Assembly: GCA_030272155.1 (NCBI GenBank)
Contig: CP126206.1
Span: 2,294,001-2,358,000, forward strand
Direction: 5' to 3'
Origin: Tetradesmus obliquus
Taxonomy: Eukaryota > Chlorophyta > Chlorophyceae > Sphaeropleales > Scenedesmaceae
Length of the DNA stretch: 64,000 bases
Shown here: positions 1 through 19,339 of the stretch, in pieces
Layout: the number at the start of each line of letters is the position of its first letter
Position numbering within the stretch: the stretch's first letter is position 1
Position numbers and translations under genes: made by a program
Notes under the pieces: model-generated
What the model was told of the DNA's origin: nothing
What the model saw: the letters and a program-made list of their open reading frames with translations, nothing else
Database searches by the model: none

Positions 1-8393
<8,393 letters not shown>

Positions 8394-9904
8394 TGCTTCA
8401 GCTATGATTATGCAGTGTCGAGGAATTGTACAGTTGCTGTCAAACTACGCTCCAGGCCACACGACTATCTGCGTGACAGAGTCTGCACCTAGCTCAATGT
8501 TTGCGGCCGAAAGCACCCAGTAGACCGAACAGCAACCATAACGTGTAATGTGTGGTTATGAAGTAGCCGTAGGGCTGCGGATAATCGGCTAGTTTTGGTG
8601 ACGGCAGTGGGGCTGCCCTCGTGGTAGGAAATTCACAGAGAAAGGAAAAGAGGGAGACACGCGTGGAAAAGGAGTGCGGTGCAGCTGTTCTGCTGGCATT
8701 TCTGAAGGGATGCTGCAGGTGCAGGGACAACATGCCCCCCCACGGAGCAGCTTGCCCCGGGTATCATTGTCCCTTTTTGCTCGCTGCAGCTGTCTTGGAT
8801 TGCTGCGGTGATTAAAGTTGCAAATTACACGAAAATTTATTTGATTAAAGCTGTTACCATCGTCACCCTGCGTAAACACAGTCACGAGTGACTGCAGTAC
8901 CAGCTGGCAGCTCGTAGCATGCAGGCGGACTTTGGTGGCACTTGCCAACCTATGTGTACCATTATCCTTAGCGCACAGCTATGTAAAGAATAGCAGGGAG
9001 TTTAGGCGGGTCAGGGTGTCGAAGTGAATTGCAGCTGGCGCTGTGATTTGTTGGTGCACTGCTGTGCAAGCAAGGGCAGTGCACGATACATGGCGTAAGT
9101 ACTACTTGTCGAATACACTCGCAGCACAGCTGCAGCTCCAGGGCAGGGACAAGTTGTCCTGATGGGTCGAGTCACCTCCGTCTGATTGTCCCTTTTTGCT
9201 TACAGCAGCCGCATATGATATCAGGCTATTCCCCCGCATCATATCAGGTTTCAATCATGATCCGTGGCTCAAATAGGTTGTATGGTGTCTGCCAGGGAAC
9301 GCAGTTCATGTAGCACCAAGGATACACGCAGCAGAAATGCTCGCAAACCTGCTCCCACAACAACTTGCACGTCTAGCACAATCACACACACAATGCCTGG
9401 GGCCTCTGAACAAGCATGCTGGCTCTGAGCAGCAGGTGCTGCTGCAGCACCCCTGAGGCAAGGGAGCACCAGTCCAAGGGCAAGCAAGTATTATGAGTCA
9501 ACTCGCAACGTTGCAGGAAAGACATTACATTTTGCGACAGCATCAATGCTAGCAAGGTCCACGACCATTTTTGAAGAGATTCAGCTCGTCCAAGGGGCGA
9601 TGCACACTTGCAAAGAACAACCAGCAGCGGTGCACTTGCCTGCAATAAAGTGCACCACAACATGATGTGCTGTTGCATTAAAGTGAGCACATCCCGTCCA
9701 GGATGCTGCACCAAGGCCTTGCAGAACAAAAAGACGACAAGACACACCACGATGCCAATCACCACAGAAGAAACAAGAATAGGGCACCAAACAATGCCTG
9801 CTGGACTGCTGCTGCTGCTGCTGCTGCTGCTGCAGGGTTTGGCTGCCTTCGCCTTTGACTCAGATCACAACCCGAGCTCTACTGTTGCTGCTTCCCAAGC
9901 TGCT
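8394..9904. other. Intergenic region, 3' of the R3H gene and 5' of the secreted protein gene
   Basis: No supported gene. This interval should hold the promoter and 5' UTR of the secreted protein gene (start 8393, minus) and the 3' UTR of the R3H gene. A minus-strand TGTAA at 9525-9529 is a possible algal polyadenylation signal, though distant from the stop at 10200. An open frame at 9382-9765 on the minus strand contains a hydrophobic segment but lacks an ATG and is not called. Confidence 0.5.
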
Positions 9905-10096
9905 CTAATGCTGCTGGGTCCCATTTGCAGCACCCCCCTGCTGCTGCTGCTGCTGCTGCCGGCCCTGGCTTCTCCCAGCACCCTGCTGGTACCCTCCCTG
10001 CTGCTAATTACTGCTGGCTCCCATTCGCAGCACCTCCATGCTGCTGCTGCTGCTGGCCCTGGGATTTGCCAGCACCCGGCAGGTACCCTCCCTCCC

Positions 10097-10130
<34 letters not shown>

Positions 10131-10335
10131 GCTGCTACACAACTGGACAACCCAGATCACATCCCGTGCTCTACTGCTGCTGTGTCACTGGCTGCTCTAT
10201 TACTGCTGGCTCCCAATCGCAGCACCCCCCTGCTGCTGCTGCTGCTGCCGGCCCTGGGGTTTGCCAGCACCCTGCTGGTACCCTCCCTGCTGCTGCTGCT
10301 GCTGCTGGGGTTGCTGCTGTCCATAGCCGCCCCAT
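9905..10335 (-). repeat. Three tandem copies of the last coding segment of the R3H gene
   Basis: The end of the R3H reading frame (10200-10335) encodes GGYQQGAGKPQGR, poly-Q, GGAAIGSQQ and a stop. Two diverged copies lie downstream: about 10015-10095 (GAGKSQGQ, poly-Q, GGAANGSQQ) and 9905-9990 (GAGRSQGR, poly-Q, GGAANGTQQH and a stop). They could serve as alternative terminal segments or be decayed 3'-edge duplicates. Confidence 0.7.
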
Positions 10336-13300
10336 TGCTGGTAGCCATACCCCGGGTACATGTAGCCACCATATGCAGCTGCTGCACCATACTGCTGATA
10401 CGCCATGGCAGCAGCAGCAGCAGGGTCCCAGCCTGCTTGCTGACCAGCTCCATAGCCATACCCTTGAGCAGCATACATGGCAGCGGCATTCGGATCACCA
10501 TAGCCGCCATACTGCTGCTGCTGCTGCATCATGCCAGGCTGGCCTGCTGCCGGGTACTGCTGCTGCTGCTGCGGGTAGCCGCCGCTGCTGCTGCTGCTAT
10601 TGCCGAAATTGCCGCTGCCTGCCCTGCCCATTCCTGCAGGGGGAGGGGGAGGAGGTTTCCCTGCAGACTTGCCAGAGCCACTACGGGCAAAGTTGCCGCC
10701 ATTAGCTGCATTGCCGCTATCCTGCTGCTGCTGGTAGCGTCCCTGCTGCTGCTGCTGCTGGCGGAAGTTGCTGCTGCTGGGGCTCTGCCTGCTGCTGTTG
10801 CCGGCTGCCTGCGGCTGACCATACTGCTGCTGCTGCTGCTGCTGCTGCATGCCTGCGTTGCCTTGTAGTGAGGGAAACTGATCACAAAAGATAGGGCAGG
10901 GGCAGCAACAGCAGCAAGGTCATCAGCGAGAGGCAGCAACAGCAGCAAGGTCATCAGCGAGAGGCAGTTGCATCTCTCACCTACACGACGAGGGCAGTCA
11001 GGGCACTCACCATGTGCTACCTATGCATGGCTCTGCAGCTGCTGCTACCGCACAAAGCACACCATTTGCACACCATTGCAAGCAGGAGGGGCGCCTCAAA
11101 CAACTGGTGCTGCCATTGGCAGAATATGTACTGATAGCTGCAGCATGCTGCAGCTATAAAACCAGCACATGCAGGCATCTGCAGCAGAACGCGCTGCAGC
11201 CTGCCAAGTGCACAGGACAGCATGTGCATTGAGCCAGCCGCAAGTCTGCATATGAGAACGGCCTAGCGTCTTCATTACTGCTGCCTCTGCGCTGTATTTG
11301 CACCGTTGTGCTGCTGCTGCCACTGCAGCTGCTCACCTCAGATCCATATGTGGGCACGACGTACATGCCGCCCGGCTGCTGCTGCTGCTGGCCAGCTCCA
11401 TAGCCCGGGTCAAAGCGCTGCTGGTACCTGCAGCAGCAGCAGCAGCAGCAGGGGCAGAATGCAAAATGCAACTGTCAGCAGGGCGCGGTGGCACTAGCGC
11501 GACTGCAGCAGCTGTGTCTTAAGCCACACTACTCAGCTACTAACACGGCGCTGCTGCTGCTGCTGTCCATGGGCCCACTTAGCTGCTGATCAGTTGGTTT
11601 GCCCCAGCAACACATCTGTTGCAGGCAAGCTAAGCGCGATACTTGTGAAGTTGCAATATCGGCACCAGCACCAACCCACCTGCCCAGCCCCCGCCAGTGA
11701 TCAAGGCACGTGCAGACCAAACATCCATCGAGAATCATCATTGCACATCACTGCAAAACATTGCAAGTCGACAGCAGTGCCAACCCACCTGTCCACACCC
11801 CGCCTGTAATCAGGGTCCTGCACATCCCGCTGCTTATCCTGGTACACTGAAACCATTGCAAACCATTGCATATAATTGCAAACCAAACGAGCAGCAGCCC
11901 ACCTGTCCACGCCCCGCCTGTACACTAAAACCATTGCAAGTTGCAGCAAATTATTGCAAAATCATATCAAACCAGCAGCAGCCCACCTGTCCACGCCCCG
12001 CCTGTAATCAGGGTCCTGCACATCACGCTGCTTGTCCTTGTACACTGCCTTGGGACCACCAGCCCCCTGCCCCCCACGCTGCTGCTGCTGCTGCTGCTGG
12101 CCCCTGCCACTACCGCTGCCAGCCGCCGGCACAACAGCAGCAGCAGCAGCAGCAGCAGCAGGTTCCGGCCCGACTGTGCCAGCGCCGCTGCTGCCGCCCC
12201 CGCCCCTGCCCATGCCCCGGCCAGGGTTTACGAGGTTAAAACCCCGGTCCCCCACTGACGGCGGTACTGCAGCCATGTACCCTGACCCTGCACTGGCGCC
12301 AGCGCCTGCGCTGCCTGGGCGGGCTGCGAGGTTGCTGCTGCTGCCGTTTGCAGCTGACTTATGCAGGCTGCCGCTGCTGCCGTGTGCGTGGGAGAGGTTG
12401 GGCTGCTTGCCGAACAGCTTCTCACGTGCTTCATGGTAATCTGCCTCGCGTTCCTGCAGGTCAACAGGGCATGCACGGCACTGGTGTTTACAAACATGTT
12501 GTTGGAGATGTTGGGCTACTTGCCGCACAGCTTTTCAAGTGTCTCGTGGTAGTCTGCCTCGCGCTCCTGCAGGTGTACAGAACACATATGGCAGCGGTTT
12601 TAGGGTTTGGGGTTGGGTGGTTTACAGTGTATATGGAGCGAGGTTGGGCTGCTTGCCGAACAGCTTCTCACGTGCTTCATGGTAGTCTGCCTCACGCTCC
12701 TGCAGGTACAGGACGGCAGTGGTTTTAGGGTATGAGGTTCGAGGGCTTACAGTGTCCGTGAGAGAGGTTGGCCTGCTTGCCAAACATCTACAACACACCA
12801 CCGCATCCGACCACAGGAGTGTGTGTGTGTGCCTGCGGCTCCTGCAAGCAAAGACGCAGAAGCAAGTTTAGGCTAGGCACCCAGGAAACCATGCTTCGCC
12901 ACACCACCAGAAAGCAAGGATACGCGCACATTGTGCCGACGTGGCGTGCGTCCCACGCTATTAGCTGCGCTGCGTCCACCAGAGCCTGCTGCGCTTCAAT
13001 CTATACATGACATGGGCTGTTTGGCAGCACTATCTTTGAATGCGATCGATTTCTAAATGACACAGCGCAGCGCAGTAGTTGCAAGAATGATTTGCTAACG
13101 CCACGATCATCAGCGAGCAGTCCTGCAAGCTGACGCCCACACAGTGCAGCAAGGCCAACCAGAAAGTGCAGCCAAGAAAACTGAAAACAAACACATGCGT
13201 GCCGCACCTTGTGGCTCTTGTGCCGGCGCTGCTGCTGCTGCCCGTCGCCCCCCTGCTGCTGCTGCTGTGCTGCTGCTGCAGGCGGCCGCTTGATCAGCGC

Positions 13301-14416
13301 TTTGGGCTCGATCTTGATGGTGGAGATGTCCACATCTGCCAGGCTCTGGATACACAGCAAGCAACCACAACAAGTTACAAACTGCCAAGACAGACAGCCT
13401 GTTCCGGTCAGAAAATGAAAGACTAACTTTTAAGGTCAGCATTTATAACTTTGATCAAAGAACGGTAGCTATGACAGTGCATGCATGCATCAGAGGTGGC
13501 TTGCTGTGCAGAGAGTCGTGGGATGCTGCTGCACAGCGCATGAGCTGCCGATCACTGCCTGCAAGCAAAGTAAGGCGCTGCTGCTGCTCACCTGCACTGT
13601 TGAGTCGCTGTCTGCTGCTGCAGCCGGCCGCTTGGCCACCACGCGGGGCTGCCCGTTCTCAAAAGCAGTAGAAGTGCTCAGGTGGTGGTGCTGAGACACC
13701 TTGTGCTCCAGTAGCCGCTGCACGGTAAGCGCAGCAAAGAGACACAACAATGAGTTGAATGATAGTACGTTGCGACATTCAAGCAGGCGCAGCGCGGCGT
13801 AAGGCAAGCATACACAGCCCCAACCCCCTCAGCACGCCACCTCCCGCGCATGGCGCTGAACTGCATCATACGCAAATGCTTAAATGTCCCAAAGATATCG
13901 TGCTAAAATCACCTGATAGTTGGAGGTGCTGGGAGGGAACTCTAGCGTAGTCTGGCTGGCGTCCTTCAAGAACTGCTTCACGGTCTCCTCCAGCTTGAGC
14001 ACTGCACGCAGCAGCAAGCACGCTGTTGAAACGCAATCATGCATATGATTCCAGAGAATTGATGAATGCGTAACTGCGATCACCTGTCTCTCGGTTGCTG
14101 TCGAGCAGTGCTGCCTTCAGTGCTGGGTCCAGAGGCGCAGCTGCTGCAGCGGGCTCAGCCTGCGGTTGCGTCTGCTCGCTGGTGTTGTCTCCAGATGCAG
14201 CATCTGCAGGTTCTTCAATCGGCTTCCTGCAAGTGAGCAATTCCAATGAGCTTAACTGCAGTGCCAACAGACTGGCGCAGCACACCCGCGCAAGTATGCT
14301 TACTCCTGCTCTGGCTCCGCAGCAGGAGGTGTTTCCTCTGCTTGTTCATCTTTTTGTACAGAGAGCTGCGCCAGCTCATCCGCCAGCTGCTGCTCCTGCT
14401 GCCCGCTCTCTGCCAT
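10200..14416 (-). CDS. R3H and SUZ domain RNA-binding protein
   Basis: Eight exons sum to exactly 614 codons plus stop: 14304-14416, 14084-14226, 13913-14001, 13592-13717, 13208-13345, 11987-12453, 11337-11427 and 10200-10877. The ATG at 14416 starts MAESGQQEQQLADELAQLS. The R3H domain spans about residues 86-147, with FPPSTSNYQRLLEHKVSQHH carrying the RxxxH signature and then ENGQPRVVAKRP. A SUZ-type region follows (IKIEPKALIKRP to EREADYHEAREKLFG, about 165-218). After a Gly/Ala/Gln linker come DKQRDVQDPDYRRGVDRYQQ and the short motif EFPSL, also seen in plant R3H proteins. The tail (about 390-614) is rich in Gln, Gly and Tyr and could phase separate. R3H binds single-stranded nucleic acid and SUZ binds RNA, so a cytoplasmic mRNA-regulation role is likely. 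Confidence 0.9.
11680..11935 (-). repeat. Donor-side copies of R3H exon 11987-12453
   Basis: At 11790-11855 a copy encodes VYQDKQRDVQDPDYRRGVDR and ends in the same GTGGACAG donor. Shorter copies of the donor edge lie near 11900 and 11690. All are downstream, in the direction of transcription, of the genuine exon end at 11987. Skipping them keeps the frame with exon 11337-11427. Confidence 0.8.
12510..12795 (-). repeat. Acceptor-side copies of the SUZ exon
   Basis: Copies of the 5' edge of exon 11987-12453, each preceded by CTGCAG, occur at about 12515-12575 (EREADYHETLEKLCGK then a stop), 12640-12706 (EREADYHEAREKLFGKQPN) and partially near 12760-12790. They lie upstream of the true acceptor at 12453. 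The in-frame stop in one copy marks it as a decoy or decayed exon. Confidence 0.8.
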
Positions 14417-15156
14417 GCTGTCGTCCGTGGTGTTGCTCGCTCACAAAGCAATCTATGGCAATACTAAAAGTTGAATAGCAATGAGTACTTCAAGTGAGAG
14501 TCTTGAACACTGATGATATGGTGGGCTGGTAATCGAGCAGGGCGATGCCTCTGCTGTCACATGGTGTTACATTTCAACCCTCAACCACTTCAACGCAAGG
14601 CTGCAGGCTTGGTTGCTGTCCGTGCCACCCAACGCATACGCAGGTGTTAGCCTGCATGGATATTTTGAGCCACTGGCAGGCTCACGGGCTCATTGGGCAA
14701 CCACTGAATGTGACAACACCAAGCATCGGCGCACCCCCACCCTGCTTCAGCCCAGCAGCACCGAGTAGTGCAGCATGTAGGAGTCAAAGTCAAAAGCTGG
14801 CCGCCGCCAAAAAAAAGGGCGGTGGCCAAATGAGGGAGAAGCACCACATCCCACGCGCCGCAGCACCATGCTTCAGGCTGTACACCGAAAGGCTTTCGGC
14901 TGCAGCTTCAGCGCTGCAGCACCCAGTACTGGTTCCCGGCTGAGTGTCTGCTGGCTACACATCATCACCCCAGCAGCACCGAGTGGTGCAGCATGTAGGA
15001 GTCAACGTCAAACCTGGCTGCCGCCAAAAAGAGGGCGGTGGCCAAATGAGGAGAAGCACCACATCCCAAGCGCCGCAGCACTGTACACTTCCGGCTGCAG
15101 CTGCAGCAGCACCCAGTGCAGGATTGCTGCTGCGTGTGTCTGCTGGCTACACATCA
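14417..15156. other. Intergenic region between the UBR ligase stop and the R3H start
   Basis: Both flanking genes read leftwards, so this holds the 3' UTR of the ubiquitin ligase gene and the promoter of the R3H gene. At 14755-14955 and 14960-15150 two copies of a roughly 200-bp unit repeat the 3' end of the ligase's last exon, encoding forms of FDFDSYMLHHSVLLG. No independent gene is seen. Confidence 0.6.
14567..14571 (-). promoter_or_regulatory. Candidate polyadenylation signal (TGTAA) for the UBR ligase gene
   Basis: TGTAA on the minus strand is the usual chlorophycean poly(A) signal. This one lies about 590 bp past the ligase stop and 150 bp before the R3H start codon. A five-base match has low specificity. 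Confidence 0.3.
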
Positions 15157-16293
15157 TCAGCCCAGCAGCACCGAGTGGTGCAGCATGTAGGAGTCGAAAT
15201 CAAAGCCAGCCGCCGCCCACAGCCCGCTCAGTGTGCCGATCACCTCGCGCCGCAGCCGCAGCGGGCGGCCCCAGTTGTGTGTCGTCCAGTCCTCGCCGTG
15301 CTGGTCCCTGCAGCACAACGACAGCATCAGTAGAAGCAGCAGCATTAGCTGGTGCAAAGAACGAGTGAGCTTGGGTCGCAGGGGTGCAGCGGGCGGCCCC
15401 AGTTGTGTGTGGTCCAGTCTCTACCGCGTGATCCCTGCAGGGGCAAGAGACAAATTTGCACACTTGATTGCTGAGTATTAAAGAGGTAGGGAACACAGCG
15501 GACAGCCCCAGTTGTGGTGCACAGAGTGCGGCGGAAATGTCACAAGCAAACAGGCTACATCTGCAAGCAAGCGTCGTGACCAGCCACACACCAACACACC
15601 TGTAAGGGCTCTGGCACTGCGTGCTCCTGCTAGGCCGCTCAGCCATGCAGCGGCTGCCACAGCTTACCATCAGCCGAATGCAACAACCAACACCCAAAAC
15701 TGCACAATACACAATATGTCCAGCATACTGCACAACACCCGCTCACCTGTAGGGGCTCTGGCATTGTGTGCTCCTGCTGAGCCGCTCAGCCATATGGCAT
15801 GAAGCGGCTGCCACATCGCACTGTCAGGCCAGTGCAGCAACCAAAACTCATTGCATCACGCCACGCCGGAGATTTTAAAACCTGGTGTTTGTCCCAAGCC
15901 TGATAGAATACATTACTGTAATGCCCACTTCAGTCAAATGCGTACATGAACAATATTAACCGTTTGTAAACAACACAAACCCACCTGTAGGGGCTCTGGC
16001 ATTGTGTGCTCCTGCTAGGCCGCTCAGCCATGCAGCGGCTGCTGATACAACCCATCAGCCCCAAGCTACACTCCTCACACAACAGCGGCACACGTTACCT
16101 GCATCTCAACAAAATGCACTCAAACACACACCTGTAGGGGCTCTGGCATTGTGTGCTGCGGCTCGGCCGCTCAGCCATGAAGCGGCTGCTGCGCAGCAGC
16201 AGCAGCCCCGCCGCGCCGCCGCCCTGCGCCACCAGCAGCGCCGCTGCGCCTGACGAAATGGAAGCAGGGCACCCTGGCGTTGCACACAGCAAC
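15157..16293 (-). other. C-terminal UBR domain exons of the ligase
   Basis: Exon 16132-16293 continues CLVTGR from the previous exon into LLCATPGC, then SGAAALLVAQGGGAAGLLLL and a CQSPYR end. Exon 15157-15307 gives DQHGEDWTTHNWGRPLRLRR, then GTLSGLW and a stop at 15157. The family counterpart is a CLLCG box, a G-x-G-x-F-L strand and a P-Y-L-D-x-H-G-E motif with a following R-G-x-P-L-x-L, which these match in order. Confidence 0.85.
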
Positions 16294-18659
16294 CTGCAGC
16301 AGCAAAGATCCAGGAAACGTCTCAGTACCAACAGGCAGTACATAGGATAGTCTTCGTGCAGTGCACTGCGCCACCAGCAGCGCTTGACAAATAGAAGCCG
16401 GGCAGCGTTGGGTGGCGCACAGCAGCCTGCAGCAGAACAGAAACAAGGGGCGCCTCAGTGCCAACAGGTTGTACTTGCATCAGTCTTGGTGTAGAAGACT
16501 TTGTGCAGCTGCTCTGCGCCACCAGCAGCGCCGCTGCACCTGACGAAATCGAAGCAGGGCAGCCTGTGCAGCAGCCTGCGCACCGAATGAAACAGCGTGC
16601 GGGCCAGCATGTTGCCGTGCCTGTAGCCGAGGGCTTGGTACAGCTCTTGATACTGCTGCACAAATATGGGCTGGGGTAGCACACAACACCCAATAACAAA
16701 AGAACCCAGGCTCTTTTTTAATAATAAAAACAGTGCAATGACACTGAACAGGGCTCACCTGCCAGTCACCAAGCACAGTGCTCGCTGCTGCTGTTGCTGA
16801 AAGTGGTGCTCTGAAGCTTGATCAGACACCTGCCCACATACGCCACACACACACACAAACTGGGGCAGCAAAAATGCACCACATCAAAAACTAAGGCTTT
16901 CTGACACAACAAGGCACAATTCAAAACAAAGCAATCGCACCTGCCAGTGAGTAAGCATAGTGCGCGCTGCTGCTGCTGCTGAAAGTGGTGCTGCAAACCT
17001 TGATCAGGCACCTGCCCACACACGTCAGTGGCATGGGCCGGGGCAGCACTGAGATGCAACAACATACCATGAAACCAAGACTTGCCAAATGAACCTTCAA
17101 GAAGCCTCACCCGCCAGTCACCAGGCGAAGTGCTCGTTGCTGCTGCTGCTGAAAGTGGTGCTCCGAACCTTGGTCAGGCACCTGCCCACACCCCGCAGGG
17201 CATCTCACTCAGGGCCAGCGGGCGGGCCAGGTACAGCTCCTGATACTGCTGCACACACATATGGGCTGGGGTAGCAGCAAACACCCAGCAACAAAACAAC
17301 CCAGCTCCTTCTTGTTGATGATAAAGAAAGTGTATTGACACTGAACAGGGCTCACCTTCCAGTCACCAGGCAAAGTGCTCGCTGCTGCTGCTGCTGCTGA
17401 AAGTGGTGCTCTGAGCCTTGATCAGGCACCTGCCCACACACCTCGCAGGGCATCTCACTCAGGGCCAGGTACAGCTCCTGGTACTGCTGCACACACATAT
17501 GGGCTGGGGTAGCACAAAACACCCAATTACAAAACAAACTAGGCTTTTTCTTCTTGGTGAAAACAAGTGCAGTGGCACTGACTGGGACTCACCTTCCAGT
17601 CACCAGGCAAAGTGCTCGCTGCTGCTGCTGCTGAAAGTGGTGCTCTGAGCCTTGGTCAGGCACCTGCCCACACACCACACACGGCATCTCACTCAAGGCC
17701 AGGTACAGCTCCTGGTACTGCTCTGGCAGAGGCATGAAGCAGGGCCGGCGCGGCAGCAGCAGCAGAGGCTTGATCAACTGCTGCTGCTGCTGCTGCTGCT
17801 GGGGTGTGAAGCTGGCTGCTGGAGTGGCAGAGAGGGCTGCTGCGAGGTTTGTTGCTGCCTGCTGCAGCATGCTGCTGCTGAGCCAACTCAGCGCAGCGGC
17901 AGCTGCCGTAGCAGCAGGCGGCACCGTTGCTGCTGAGACAACAGCAGCAGCAGCAGCAGCAGCAATGGCGCGCTGCACGGCTGGTGCTGCCACAGCCGCC
18001 TGCAGCAGATGTGGCAGGTCTGGCAGCTGCAGCTGAGCCAGCAGCAGCGCAGCCTGCTGACTGGGCAGCAGACTGCTGCCAACTGCTGCTGCTGCTGCTG
18101 CAGCTGCTGCTGCTGCTGCTTGTGAGCCATCCGATGTCTTTAGTACGCCCCCTTCAATGCTGCTGCTGAAGGTGTGTCGGTAGCAGATGTTACTGTAGCT
18201 TCCCAGCAGGTCAGCTGACGGCGGCTGCTGCTGCAGCAGGCAGTGCAGCAGGTAGGCCCTGTGCAGGTATGGCAGCAGCTGAGCAGCTACAGCCTCCACA
18301 AGCTCCAGTGTCTGCTGCTGCTGCTGCTGCTGCTGCTGCTCGAGGTCTGGCAATGCAGGCAGCTGGTCTGTGAATGCTTGCAGTGCTGTCAGCACCAACA
18401 GCAGCTGATGCTTCTGTGTAGCAGCAGCAGCAGCAGCAATAGCAGTAGGTGCCACTGCTGTTGCCAGCCAGGCTGGAAGTGTGGTTAGCTGACCCAGCGC
18501 CCACACTGCAGCTTGAGCAGCAGCAGCAGGAGCCAGCAGCATCAGCAGCTGCTGCAGAAGCTCCGCAGGCTGCTGGAACCACACTGCTGTCTCTGCTTCA
18601 GTCACAACAGCTGCAACAGCACTGCTGCCACGACCTGCATCAGCTGCCACACTACCGCC

Positions 18660-18697
<38 letters not shown>

Positions 18698-18880
18698 GCA
18701 TGTGTGACACAACACCCGTGCTTTCAGCCATCTCTAGCATCTCCTGCTGCTGCTGCCGCTGCTGCAGCTGCTGCTGCTGCCACTGCTGCGTGATGGCCAC
18801 AGCCCGCAGTCCTGCTGCAAACGCCTCCAGCAGCAGCAGCCAGGGATCACCTAAAGCAGCCAAAGCCAGCCAGTGACTCA

Positions 18881-18912
<32 letters not shown>

Positions 18913-19028
18913 GGTTCTGGCAAGGCACCAGGACTAAACCCTGGAGCTTTGACCAGCACCGGCCACATGCTCACACCCTGGACAGTAGCACGCACATGCG
19001 CAGCAGCAGTTTCCTCGCTGCTGTGACG

Positions 19029-19059
<31 letters not shown>

Positions 19060-19294
19060 AGTCTGCGGTGGGTTGCTGGCCCCACTGTAACATCAACCCC
19101 GTGCAAAGCCCCAGCTAGCTGCACAGGGCTTAGGGTTTTGATCTGCTGACCAGCCAGTTTGGCAGCCACTGCAGCGGTGTCAGCAGCAGCAGCTGCTGCA
19201 GCAGCGGGCCAGTTCACTGCAGGGGCGAGCGATGAGGCGCTGTCAATGCACGGTGGCAGCACTGCTGCTGCTGCTGCTGCTGCTGCCGAGGACA

Positions 19295-19339
<45 letters not shown>

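Noticed and set aside
9382-9765. Minus-strand hydrophobic open frame, possible small membrane protein
   Set aside because: It has no ATG, no supporting domain, and lies in a region of decayed R3H copies; it is kept only as a note.
9608-10868. Long plus-strand open frames (365 and 276 codons)
   Set aside because: They are Leu/Cys/Ala-rich translations of CTG runs opposite the R3H exon, whose minus frame carries the recognisable protein.
12595-12620. Telomere-like TTTTAGGG and TTTGGGG strings
   Set aside because: Only one or two imperfect units, not an interstitial telomere array.
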